Source: Bacteroidota bacterium (GTDB lineage: Bacteria > Bacteroidota > Bacteroidia > Chitinophagales > Saprospiraceae). From it: DNA of 64,000 nt. The notes beneath the pieces were generated by a model. The model was not told where the DNA came from. It worked only from the letters and a program-made list of their open reading frames with translations, and ran no database searches. The position numbers and the translations under genes were made by a program. Of this stretch, positions 8,228 to 17,028 are shown one piece after another (position 1 is the stretch's first letter; each line of letters begins with the position of its first letter). The DNA is taken from the NCBI GenBank assembly GCA_029781865.1, contig JAKOVW010000090.1:96355-160354 (forward strand). The letters are read 5' to 3'.

Positions 8228-11200
8228 ATGAAATACGGATATCTATTTTTAATTGCACTATGCGTAACCGGTGCTTCTGCTCAATCTATTGATTCGATTG
8301 CATACAAACAAGTCGACAGCCTCGTTAAAGCGTCGAAGGGATTATTGGGCAAAAAAGAATTTATAAAGGCACTGGAATTAAACACCCGGGCTGAAGAGAT
8401 GGCTCTTTCGACCTTCGGAGAAATATCCGCAAGCTTTGGTAATGCTTGTCATAATCACGGAAGAATCATGCTTACCAAAAGCGAATATCCCGAAGCAGAA
8501 AAATGGTTATTAAAATCCAAGTCAATTTATGAGAAGACGATAGGGATTGTTCATACTGAATATGCAAATAACATCATTAATCTTGGAATTTTATACAAGG
8601 CTATAGGACAATACAAAAAGGCAGAACCTCTTTTTCTGAACGCGATAGCAATCCGTGAAAAAAAATTTGGAAAAGTTCATCCCGATTATGCTGCTAGCCT
8701 GAGTTATCTGGCAGGTTTATATTTGGAAATGGGACAGTACGAGAAGGTAGAATCACTCTATCTTGAAGTAAAAACAATTCGTGAAAAAACATTAGGAAAA
8801 AATCATCCCGATTATGCTGGGATTCTGACCAATTTAGCAAATTTTTATTACGCCACAGCACAATACGAAAAAGCCGAACTCTTTTTTTTGGAAGCCAAGG
8901 GAATACATGAAAAAGTTATAGGTAAATCTCATCTTTTTTACGCAATGAACCTGTACAATTTAGCAATTTTATATAAAGATATGGGACAGTATGAAAAAGC
9001 AGAATCCCTTTTTCTGGAAGCCAAAGAATTTTTTGAAAAAAATTTCAGCAAAGTTGATCCCAATTATGCTTCGTGTGTAAACAATCTTGCCCTTGTTTAT
9101 TTACATATGCGTCTTTACGAAAAAGCGCAATCCCATTATTTGGAAGCAATAGCCATCCAGGAAAAAATCCTGGGCAAAGATCATCCCGGATATGCTAAGA
9201 CCCTGAATAACCTGGCAAGTTTATACATGGATTTGGGGCAATATGAGAATGCGGAGACTCTTTATCTGGAAGCAAAAACCATTTTCGAAAAAACTTTTGG
9301 CTTAGTTCATCCGGTGTATGCAAGTAGCATGATAAATCTGGCTAATTTATATTGGGCAATGGGACAATACGAAAAAGCGGAGCCCCTTTATCTGGAAGCA
9401 AAGGCAATCCGTGAAAAAGTTTTGGGGAGGTCTCATCCAGATTATGCTGAAAGTCTGGGTGATTTGGCAAATTTGTACTATGTGATTGGCCAGTATGAAA
9501 ATGCGGAACTCTATTTTAATGGTGCCTTCGAACTTCAACAAAAGAACATATTATCAGCCCTGCATCATTTGTCAGAAAAAGAAATGAATCTTTACTTACA
9601 GATATTTAAGGATTACGAGAATGTTGGTTTTTCATTTATTCAAAACACTGGCGATAAAACAGCTGGCAGCAAAAAAGCTTATGATAATACCCTTTTTTAC
9701 AAGGGTTTTTTACTCCATTCGTCCATTCAAAGCAAGCAGCTTCTTGTGAAGGACACCGCAGTAGCGGCCAAATACAAGCTGCTCCGATCTTTGGGTGTTC
9801 AGTTATCAAAAGAATATTCGAAGCCAATTGCTGAACAAAAAGGAGTGAACGAACTGGAGGAAGAATCAAACCTTCTCGAAAAAGAGATTGCACGAACAGT
9901 TGCCGGTTATGAGCAGACAAGAAAACAGATAAGCTGGAAAGATGTGCAACAAAAACTTAAAACGGATGAAGCAGCTATAGAATTTGTAAATTATCAATAT
10001 AGATACAAGCACACAACTGACTCGGTGATGTATGCTGCGCTATTGATTAAGTCGGGAAGTATGCAGCCGAAGTTTATCTCCCTTTTCGAAGAAAAATCAC
10101 TTGATTCATTATTGCATTCCAAATCAGAGCGCAAAGCGGATTATGTTAATTCATTATACACGCTTGCTGATCGCGGTGCAGTCGGGATCGAAGCTCCTAA
10201 AAAATCATTACATGAATTACTCTGGAAACCCCTTGATAAAGAATTGATTGATATTAAAACTATCTATTTTTCTCCGGCAGGTTTATTACATCGGATCAAC
10301 CTGGATGCAATACCCATTTCAGAGACTGAAACACTTGCCGACAAATATCAACTGATTGAATTAAATAGTACCCGTGAATTGGTCCTACCGGATCTGGTTA
10401 AACCAGAGGATCATAATGCCATTTTATTTGGTGGCATTCAATTTGAACAAGATAGTACGATTCAAATTGAAGAACCATTAATTGCATCCCGATCGAGAGG
10501 AGAATTGTCATTTAATAATATGGATTCTACTTTAAGAGGTGGATCATGGAATTATCTCGCGGGCACGGAACGCGAGGTGAATTCCATTGAAAAAATCTTG
10601 CTAGATGCTGGAGTAAAAACCACTTTAAAAAAAGGATATAGCGCTTCAGAGGGATTCTTTAAAAGTATGGGTGAAAATAATGCAGCTTCACCCAGAATAT
10701 TGCACGTCGCAACCCATGGATATTTTTTTCCAGATCCGAAAGCGAAAGTGGGTAGTTCTCAGTTGGCAGTTCCCAGTCAGGAGCCGGTATTTAAGATAAG
10801 TGATCATCCGATGCTGCGTTCCGGATTGATTATGGCCGGAGGTAATGCAGCCTGGCAAGGAAAACAATCGCTGGAAGGAAAAGAAGATGGAATTTTAACG
10901 GCATATGAAATATCACAAATGAATTTGTCAAACACAGAATTAGTTGTTTTATCTGCATGTGAAACAGGACTTGGAGACATACAGGGAAACGAAGGAGTAT
11001 ATGGTTTGCAACGTGCATTCAAAATTGCAGGGGTGAAGTATCTGATTATGTCGTTGTGGCAGGTTCCGGATAAGCAAACTTCCTTATTGATGACAACATT
11101 TTATAAAAAATGGCTAGGAACCGAAGGTCCTTCTAAAGGTGGCAATAAAATGTCGATACCCGATGCATTTCATGCGGCGCAAAGAGAATTAAGGGATATG

Positions 11201-11245
11201 GGATTGGATCCGTATCAGTGGGCAGGGTTTGTGTTGGTGGAATAA
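8228..11245 (+). CDS. TPR-CHAT protease, paralogue 3
   Basis: This is an exported TPR protein with a C-terminal CHAT protease domain, 1005 aa. A signal peptide covers residues 1-19 (ends GASAQ). About nine regular 42-residue TPRs with the consensus GQYEKAEPLYLEAKxIREK and a conserved HPDYA stretch run from about residue 70 to 440, resembling kinesin-light-chain type TPRs. The CHAT domain has H830 (HVATHG) and C911 (SACETG). It has its own good promoter match upstream, so it need not be co-transcribed with paralogue 2. The very regular repeats suggest recent internal duplication of the TPR array. A sensor/protease role is inferred from CHAT biology; no partner is proven. Confidence 0.95.
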   Translation: MKYGYLFLIALCVTGASAQSIDSIAYKQVDSLVKASKGLLGKKEFIKALELNTRAEEMALSTFGEISASFGNACHNHGRIMLTKSEYPEAEKWLLKSKSIYEKTIGIVHTEYANNIINLGILYKAIGQYKKAEPLFLNAIAIREKKFGKVHPDYAASLSYLAGLYLEMGQYEKVESLYLEVKTIREKTLGKNHPDYAGILTNLANFYYATAQYEKAELFFLEAKGIHEKVIGKSHLFYAMNLYNLAILYKDMGQYEKAESLFLEAKEFFEKNFSKVDPNYASCVNNLALVYLHMRLYEKAQSHYLEAIAIQEKILGKDHPGYAKTLNNLASLYMDLGQYENAETLYLEAKTIFEKTFGLVHPVYASSMINLANLYWAMGQYEKAEPLYLEAKAIREKVLGRSHPDYAESLGDLANLYYVIGQYENAELYFNGAFELQQKNILSALHHLSEKEMNLYLQIFKDYENVGFSFIQNTGDKTAGSKKAYDNTLFYKGFLLHSSIQSKQLLVKDTAVAAKYKLLRSLGVQLSKEYSKPIAEQKGVNELEEESNLLEKEIARTVAGYEQTRKQISWKDVQQKLKTDEAAIEFVNYQYRYKHTTDSVMYAALLIKSGSMQPKFISLFEEKSLDSLLHSKSERKADYVNSLYTLADRGAVGIEAPKKSLHELLWKPLDKELIDIKTIYFSPAGLLHRINLDAIPISETETLADKYQLIELNSTRELVLPDLVKPEDHNAILFGGIQFEQDSTIQIEEPLIASRSRGELSFNNMDSTLRGGSWNYLAGTEREVNSIEKILLDAGVKTTLKKGYSASEGFFKSMGENNAASPRILHVATHGYFFPDPKAKVGSSQLAVPSQEPVFKISDHPMLRSGLIMAGGNAAWQGKQSLEGKEDGILTAYEISQMNLSNTELVVLSACETGLGDIQGNEGVYGLQRAFKIAGVKYLIMSLWQVPDKQTSLLMTTFYKKWLGTEGPSKGGNKMSIPDAFHAAQRELRDMGLDPYQWAGFVLVE
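10753..10780 (+). repeat. 7-nt-period element inside CHAT domain of paralogue 3
   Basis: Four heptads (tagttct, cagttgg, cagttcc, cagtcag) encode GSSQLAVPSQEP, in register with the copies in paralogues 1 and 2. Confidence 0.6.
11128..11144 (+). repeat. Decayed GC palindrome inside CHAT paralogue 3
   Basis: The bases tccttctaaaggtggca occupy the position of the perfect palindrome in paralogue 2 but have lost most pairing. They encode part of GTEGPSKGG, so the amino-acid insert survives after the DNA palindrome has decayed. Confidence 0.45.
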
Positions 11246-11455
11246 GAGTTTAATTAAATTCAAAACACTTAGAGTTTAATACTAAAATTATTTCAATTCA
11301 TTGATTTTTAACTAGTTTGTATTCAGTAGTCATGTTTAACTTAATAATTAGTGGACAATTAAATCTTATAATTAAAATTATTATTTATAAAAAAAAGTGA
11401 GAATCTGATGTAAGTATTTATCTTGTCAATAATTCTATATTGAAATTTAATATCA

Positions 11456-14400
11456 ATGAAAATTTATGGCATCTTGTATTTATTAATTCTTCCGCTTGTA
11501 GCAATTACACAGTCCATTGATTCAACTATTACCAAACGCATTGAAAATCTGTTTAATGAAATCAATGACGTTGAATACCAAACCAGAATTGATTCAGTTT
11601 ACTCAATTAGTGTAAAGATTGAAAAACAAGTTGCTGAGGGATTTGGAAATGAGTCACTTGAATATGGAAGGTATTGCCATTTACATGGCAAATTACTCTT
11701 TCTGAAATCTAAATACCAGGAGGCTGAGGTTTGGTTAAAAAAAGCGCTGAATATATATAAGAAGCTACTAAAAGTACAAGATGCAAAGTATTTGCAATGC
11801 ATTATCAACATTGGTATTAACTATTATTCCAAAGGGGAATATAGCGAAGCAGAAAAGTGGTTTTTAGAAACAAAAGAAATATGTTTAAAGTCTTTTGGCA
11901 AAATGAATGTTCAATACGCTTCTTCTATTTACTGGCTAGGAAACGTGCAAATGTCATTCAAAAACACATCGGATGCACTTAAATACCATTTGGAAGCAAG
12001 AGAATTAAGGGAAAATATTTTAGGTAAATTCCATGTAGATTATGCAGCTAGTTTGACCAGTTTGTTTAATTGTTATTTAGATCAAAGTAAATTTAAGCAA
12101 GCTGAATCAGCTATACTGGAAGCAATTGAAATTCAGAAATCAATCCTAGGTACTTCTCATCCCAGTTATTTAAGCAGCAAAGATAATTTAGCAAATTTAT
12201 ACAGGAAAACAGGGCAATTGGATCAGTCACTTGAGATAAGAAAACAAACCTTAGAAGCAAGAGAAAAAGTTCTGGGTAAATTTCATCCGTCCTACGCAAC
12301 GAGCGCCTTTAACTATGCAAACATATTGACTGATCTGGGATTTTACGAGGATGCTGAAAAGTACTATATGGAATCGTTGAATATAAGAGAAAAGTTGCTT
12401 GGTAAAAAACACCCTCAATATATGAACACCATAAGCGGTTTGGCATCGCTTTATTTGTCAATGGGTATATACAATAAAGCAGAATCCTATTATTTGCAAA
12501 GTAAAAATTTGCGGGAAGAGTTCTTTGGCAAAGAAAATACAGATTATGCAAACGCATTAGCTGGTTTAGCTAATTTTTATAGAAAAACAGGAAATTATTT
12601 GAAGGCAGAATCTTATGAAAAAGAAGCTCTGCAAATTATTGAGAATAAAAATGGAAAAATGAATCTGGAATATGCAAGGGGTCTTTTCATCCTTGCAAAT
12701 ATATACAGTAACATGCGCTATTATAATAAAGCAGAAGTAATTCAGATAAATTCCCTTGAAATTCTGGATAGTCTTGTTGGTTCGAAAAATAATGAATATG
12801 CAAAGGGAATGAACTCCCTGGGAATAGTTTACGCTAATTTAGCCGAATATAATAAAGCAGATTCCTGTTTTTACAAAGCCCTGGACATAAGAAAAGACTT
12901 ATTTGGAAAGTATCATCGTGACTATGCAAAGAATCTGACTAATATAGCTAGTTTATATTTTCTTAAAAAAGATCTTAAGAAAGCAGAAGAACTTTATTTG
13001 GAAGGTATAGAAATTCAAGATAGTATATTAGGTAAAGAGCATCCTGATTACTGGGAAAGTTTAAGTTACCTTGAAAATTTGTATTTTGTAAGTGGAAATT
13101 ATCAAAAAGCCTATCCATTAATGGTTAATTTAGTCGATCTTTCTAAATTAGCAATAAATCAGGCGAAGCAACATCTTACCGAATCTGAACTTGATAATTA
13201 TCTTATAATTTTTCAAGACATTAATGACCGGTTGTTTTCATTGGCAAGCCTGGATACTATTCATTCGGCAAAGTATTTTGAATTAGGATTGGATAACTTA
13301 CTTTTTTACAAGGGATTTTTATTAAATGCTGTAAATCAATTGAGGAATTTAGCTCATATTGACTCAGCTGCAGGTCAAAAGTGGAACCTGTTGAAGTCAT
13401 ATGAAACTATGCTAGTTAAGGAGTTATCCAAGCCAATTAAAGCCCGGAGGGACATTTCAAAATTGAAAGAAAAGATCGATCAAATTGAAAAGGAACTATT
13501 GTATTCTGTGCAGTCTTATGGTATATTAGCCAGGCAAGTTACCTGGAAAGAAGTGAAGAATAAATTAAGAATAAATGAAGCTGCTGTTGAATTTGTGAAA
13601 TACAAATTTAATAATGTAAAAGATTCCATTACAAGTGAATATTATGGGGCGCTTTTGACAAGATGGGATAAGAATCAAGTAGAATTTATCCAATTATGTG
13701 AACAGAAGCAACTAAATACATTATTCCTCGTGGATTCTTCAAGTAGCAAACAAAAAGTAATATCGAAGAACTATACATCAGTGGGTGGTAGAAATCTACT
13801 ATACAATTATCTTTGGCAACCACTGGAAAAAAGTTTGAACGATATTAAAAAAATATATTTGTCTCCTTCTGGTTCAATTTATCAAATAAATATAGGAGCT
13901 ATTCCAGCTAATAATTACGAAACCATTTCAGACAAATATTTGCTGGTGGAAATGGGGTCTACGCGGAGTTTGGTAACAGATAGTTCCACCACTTTGATTA
14001 ATGTATTGGAATATCCTAATAAAAAGGCCATTCTGTTTGGTGGTGTTGAGTATGATTTAGATAGTAATAAATTAGCTGCTTTCGAGCGAAACGAAAATTT
14101 TGATAAACATTCAACTTCATTTTCGCAAATTTCAATTACTGGTTCTTTAATGGGAGATATAAGTAATTCAACAACCAGGGGAAAAAACTGGCAGTACTTA
14201 AAATGGACAGATAAAGAAGTAGACCAAATAAAAAAAATCTTCCAGCGTGAGGAAATAAATACCCTTGTTTATAAATATAATGATGCCACCGAAGAGCATT
14301 TCAAATCTATTAGTGGTGATAAGGCTTATACTAAATTTTTGCACCTGTCCACACATGGTTATTTTTTTGAAAATAGTTCAAGTAATTCTGCTGAGATTTC

Positions 14401-14860
14401 TGAAAAGCTAACTACAGATATTCCATTTAAGTCTTCAGAAAACCCCATGATTCGTTCGGGCCTGATACTTGCTGGTGGTAATTTTGCATGGACAAATGGC
14501 AAATCGTATGGGGAATACTTGGAAGACGGAATCCTAACAGCTTACGAAATTTCGCAAATGGATTTATACAATACTGAATTGGTAGTATTATCTGCGTGTG
14601 AAACAGGATTAGGTGATATCAAAGGGAATGAGGGAGTATATGGGTTGCAGCGTGCATTTAAAATTGCAGGAGTAAAATATATCATCATGAGTTTGTGGCA
14701 AGTGCCTGATAAACAGACATCTCAGTTAATGATTGCATTCTATAAAAACTGGTTGAATAGAAAAATGACTATACCGGATGCATTTTATGCCGCGCAAAAG
14801 GAACTGCGTAATCAGGGATTGGATCCTTTTCAGTGGGCTGGATTTATCCTGGTCGAGTAA
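11456..14860 (+). CDS. TPR-CHAT protease, paralogue 4 (divergent)
   Basis: This is the longest and most divergent of the four CHAT proteins (1134 aa). A signal peptide covers about residues 1-18 (LPLVAITQS). Around a dozen 42-residue TPRs occupy residues 60-560. The CHAT domain keeps the catalytic His at H967 (HLSTHG) and Cys at C1048 (SACETG). Between them it lacks the SSQLAVPSQEP insert of the other copies, and near the C-terminus it lacks the GAEGP.KGG insert. It therefore probably shows the ancestral domain layout. It is the copy nearest the sigma factor gene (210 bases downstream) and is the best candidate partner. Codon use is more AT-rich than in paralogues 1-3. Confidence 0.95.
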   Translation: MKIYGILYLLILPLVAITQSIDSTITKRIENLFNEINDVEYQTRIDSVYSISVKIEKQVAEGFGNESLEYGRYCHLHGKLLFLKSKYQEAEVWLKKALNIYKKLLKVQDAKYLQCIINIGINYYSKGEYSEAEKWFLETKEICLKSFGKMNVQYASSIYWLGNVQMSFKNTSDALKYHLEARELRENILGKFHVDYAASLTSLFNCYLDQSKFKQAESAILEAIEIQKSILGTSHPSYLSSKDNLANLYRKTGQLDQSLEIRKQTLEAREKVLGKFHPSYATSAFNYANILTDLGFYEDAEKYYMESLNIREKLLGKKHPQYMNTISGLASLYLSMGIYNKAESYYLQSKNLREEFFGKENTDYANALAGLANFYRKTGNYLKAESYEKEALQIIENKNGKMNLEYARGLFILANIYSNMRYYNKAEVIQINSLEILDSLVGSKNNEYAKGMNSLGIVYANLAEYNKADSCFYKALDIRKDLFGKYHRDYAKNLTNIASLYFLKKDLKKAEELYLEGIEIQDSILGKEHPDYWESLSYLENLYFVSGNYQKAYPLMVNLVDLSKLAINQAKQHLTESELDNYLIIFQDINDRLFSLASLDTIHSAKYFELGLDNLLFYKGFLLNAVNQLRNLAHIDSAAGQKWNLLKSYETMLVKELSKPIKARRDISKLKEKIDQIEKELLYSVQSYGILARQVTWKEVKNKLRINEAAVEFVKYKFNNVKDSITSEYYGALLTRWDKNQVEFIQLCEQKQLNTLFLVDSSSSKQKVISKNYTSVGGRNLLYNYLWQPLEKSLNDIKKIYLSPSGSIYQINIGAIPANNYETISDKYLLVEMGSTRSLVTDSSTTLINVLEYPNKKAILFGGVEYDLDSNKLAAFERNENFDKHSTSFSQISITGSLMGDISNSTTRGKNWQYLKWTDKEVDQIKKIFQREEINTLVYKYNDATEEHFKSISGDKAYTKFLHLSTHGYFFENSSSNSAEISEKLTTDIPFKSSENPMIRSGLILAGGNFAWTNGKSYGEYLEDGILTAYEISQMDLYNTELVVLSACETGLGDIKGNEGVYGLQRAFKIAGVKYIIMSLWQVPDKQTSQLMIAFYKNWLNRKMTIPDAFYAAQKELRNQGLDPFQWAGFILVE

Positions 14861-15070
14861 ATTGGGTAAGAAATTGGATATCCGGATGTTTAAAAATAAA
14901 AATGGATCAAATGGTTTCGAAATAATAATTAGAAAAATGGTAAATTATTTTCTTCTTTCAAGCTAAGATAGGCAACACCTTAAGTATATAAGAATACTAA
15001 TTTACCTCGATTCGCTTGTATTAAAGGATTGAAATAAAATAATTACTGTAACTTATTTCAAATTGCTAAT

Positions 15071-15676
15071 TTGTGGCAGATAATCCACTTCGATTTGAAT
15101 TCAGAAGAAACCAGGTTTACGAGCGATAAGGAACTTTTTGAGGCGTTGAAAGGTGGCCATATGGAAGCCTTTGACCAAATATATAAAATGCATAGGACCG
15201 AATTCATTTACGCAGCTACTTCTAAATTCAGGGCAGTTCCCAAAGATGATATCATTGATGCCTGGCAGGATTCTGTTATTTCTTTTTATGAACAGATCCG
15301 GGACGGTAAATTGGTATATCTGAGTTGCAGCATCCGGAGTTTTCTTTTCCTTCTTGGATTCCGTTATATTATCAAATATAAAAGGCGTTATTTAAAGGAA
15401 ACTGATATTCAACCACTCGAAGAAACCGGCATACCTGATATGTCTTTGATTGACCTGGATTGGCAAAGTCGTACACAAGATAATCTCAAGCAATTGCATT
15501 CAGCCGTAAATCAACTTCCGGATCAAAGCCGTCGAATCCTGTATATGCGATTCTATGAGCAGAAGACAGTTGAAGAGATCAGGTCAATTATGAATTACAA
15601 TTCTTCAAATGCAGTTAGCGTAACACTTTCCAGGGCTCTTGTTAAACTAAAAGAATTATTACAACACAAAAAGTAG
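15071..15676 (+). CDS. RNA polymerase sigma-70 family (ECF-like) factor
   Basis: This is a cytoplasmic alternative sigma factor. Region 2 lies around residues 25-95 (GGHMEAFDQIYKMHRTEFI..., then the DAWQDSVISFYEQ core), and region 4 lies at about 140-195 (LPDQSRRILYMRFYEQKTVEEI followed by a recognition helix). The 201-aa length and two-domain layout fit ECF-type factors. The chosen start is the TTG at 15071, because the frame opens just upstream (stop at 15035) and no ATG occurs before the conserved region 2; a start slightly downstream is possible. It is separated by only 3 bases from the anti-sigma-like gene, so the two are almost certainly co-transcribed. Its regulon is unknown; the CHAT genes beside it are natural candidates. 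Confidence 0.9.
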   Translation: MWQIIHFDLNSEETRFTSDKELFEALKGGHMEAFDQIYKMHRTEFIYAATSKFRAVPKDDIIDAWQDSVISFYEQIRDGKLVYLSCSIRSFLFLLGFRYIIKYKRRYLKETDIQPLEETGIPDMSLIDLDWQSRTQDNLKQLHSAVNQLPDQSRRILYMRFYEQKTVEEIRSIMNYNSSNAVSVTLSRALVKLKELLQHKK

Positions 15677-15679
15677 TAC

Positions 15680-16546
15680 ATGTACGAAGAAAAGATAGAG
15701 CGATATCTGGCAAATGAAATGTCTACTGAAGAAAGAAAAAACTTTGAAGGACAGCTTCAACATGATTCTGTACTTAAAGATGAATTTGAGAATACACAAA
15801 AAGCACTGGAGGATTTAAGGTGGCATCAGAGAATGGATTTAAAAGCACGATTGCAAAATATTGAAAAGACAATTCAAAGTAATGAATCCCAAAATACTAA
15901 ATTAAAGTTTGGCTGGATCGTCCTGGGTATCGTAATTCTTTTAATACTCTTTCTGATTTGGTTAAGATTTAACTCTAGTTCAACTCAGGAAATACCTGAT
16001 CTGAAGATTAAAACAAATCATGATACAATTATCCGGCATGTCCCTGATGCCATGCCACAAGAAACCATAAAAGTAAAGTCCGGAGAAATAATCCCTGATT
16101 CTAAGCCAGAGATAAAAAAAGCTAAGCATACTCCGGAAGAAATATATGCCATGGTCTATGAACCATATACAGATGCAGAATTAGAGAATCAAGTTCGGGG
16201 AGGGGATGAAAAAAATGATTATGAAGTATTTTGCAATTTCTATTACAATGAGCGCTATGCAAAGGCTATTTCCGTCTATGGAAATCTTAATGCAGATTTA
16301 AAAGCCAATGAGAGGGTTCTATTAATCAAAGCCAACTCGCATCTTGCCTTGAACCAATTGTTTCCGGCCATCTCCATTCTGGAAAAACTCCATAGAGATA
16401 CCAATTCCAAAAACAAGAAAGAAATTTGCTGGTATTTGGGACTATGTTATCTGAGACTCAATCGCATTGATGAAGCCACTAAATTGTTTTCGGATCCTTC
16501 ATTGAGATCGGACCCACGATCTAAAAAAGTCTTGAGAGCCATGTAA
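15680..16546 (+). CDS. Anti-sigma-like single-pass membrane protein with TPR-like tail
   Basis: The protein has a 76-residue charged N-terminal region (YLANEMSTEERKNFEGQL type, resembling the helical N-termini of Bacteroidota anti-sigma proteins, without a zinc HxxxCxxC motif). One transmembrane helix follows at residues 77-97 (FGWIVLGIVILLILFLIWLRF core). The 190-residue C-terminal part contains TPR-like helices from about 190 (YYNERYAKAISVYGNL). With the N-terminus inside, the TPR tail would be periplasmic. It begins 3 bases after the sigma gene, which strongly suggests it controls that sigma factor. The anti-sigma role is inferred from context and layout, not from a recognised catalytic or binding motif. 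Confidence 0.75.
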   Translation: MYEEKIERYLANEMSTEERKNFEGQLQHDSVLKDEFENTQKALEDLRWHQRMDLKARLQNIEKTIQSNESQNTKLKFGWIVLGIVILLILFLIWLRFNSSSTQEIPDLKIKTNHDTIIRHVPDAMPQETIKVKSGEIIPDSKPEIKKAKHTPEEIYAMVYEPYTDAELENQVRGGDEKNDYEVFCNFYYNERYAKAISVYGNLNADLKANERVLLIKANSHLALNQLFPAISILEKLHRDTNSKNKKEICWYLGLCYLRLNRIDEATKLFSDPSLRSDPRSKKVLRAM

Positions 16547-16689
16547 GTTCTCCAGCCAACTCACCATAAATGGGGGTGTTTTTTCCGAATTGAATGAAAA
16601 TCCAAAATTATTTTTCTTAGTGATGCTAAGATTCCTACCCTTTCTGGTATCTCTCCGATATTTAATAAAATTAATAATGATCTATCGGA

Positions 16690-16902
16690 ATGAAAAACCA
16701 GCATAATGGCATTACCGTCAGAGAATATGAAGTCTTGAAATTGATTGTGGATGGTTATTCAGACCGGCAAATCGCTGAACGCTTATGTATAACGATACAT
16801 ACGGTCAATGCTTATCGCAAGATACTATTGAAAAAACTGAATGCTAACAATGTTGCTTCTATGGTAAGAATAGCCATATTGAGCGATTTGGTAAAATTTT
16901 AA
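16690..16902 (+). CDS. Stand-alone LuxR/NarL-type HTH protein
   Basis: This small protein (70 aa) is essentially only a LuxR C-terminal helix-turn-helix domain: VREYEVLKLIVDGYSDRQIAERL for the first helices, then ITIHTVNAYRKILLKKL for the recognition helix. There is no receiver or ligand-binding domain, and none is encoded in frame upstream. It would act as a DNA-binding protein in the cytoplasm, probably as a dimer. It sits 143 bases after the anti-sigma-like gene and 126 bases before the giant MopE-like gene, either of which it might regulate. The start at 16690 is the first ATG and leaves a 6-residue lead-in to the domain. Confidence 0.85.
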   Translation: MKNQHNGITVREYEVLKLIVDGYSDRQIAERLCITIHTVNAYRKILLKKLNANNVASMVRIAILSDLVKF

Positions 16903-17028
16903 AATTTTTTCAGAAGTAAGTACTTGAAGCTTAAGTCTTAATATGTAGTGCTACCATTTATGGCAATTGCATAGCGGATTTATAATAATCATTTTTGTCA
17001 ACTTTTTACAACTCTAAATTTCTCAATT

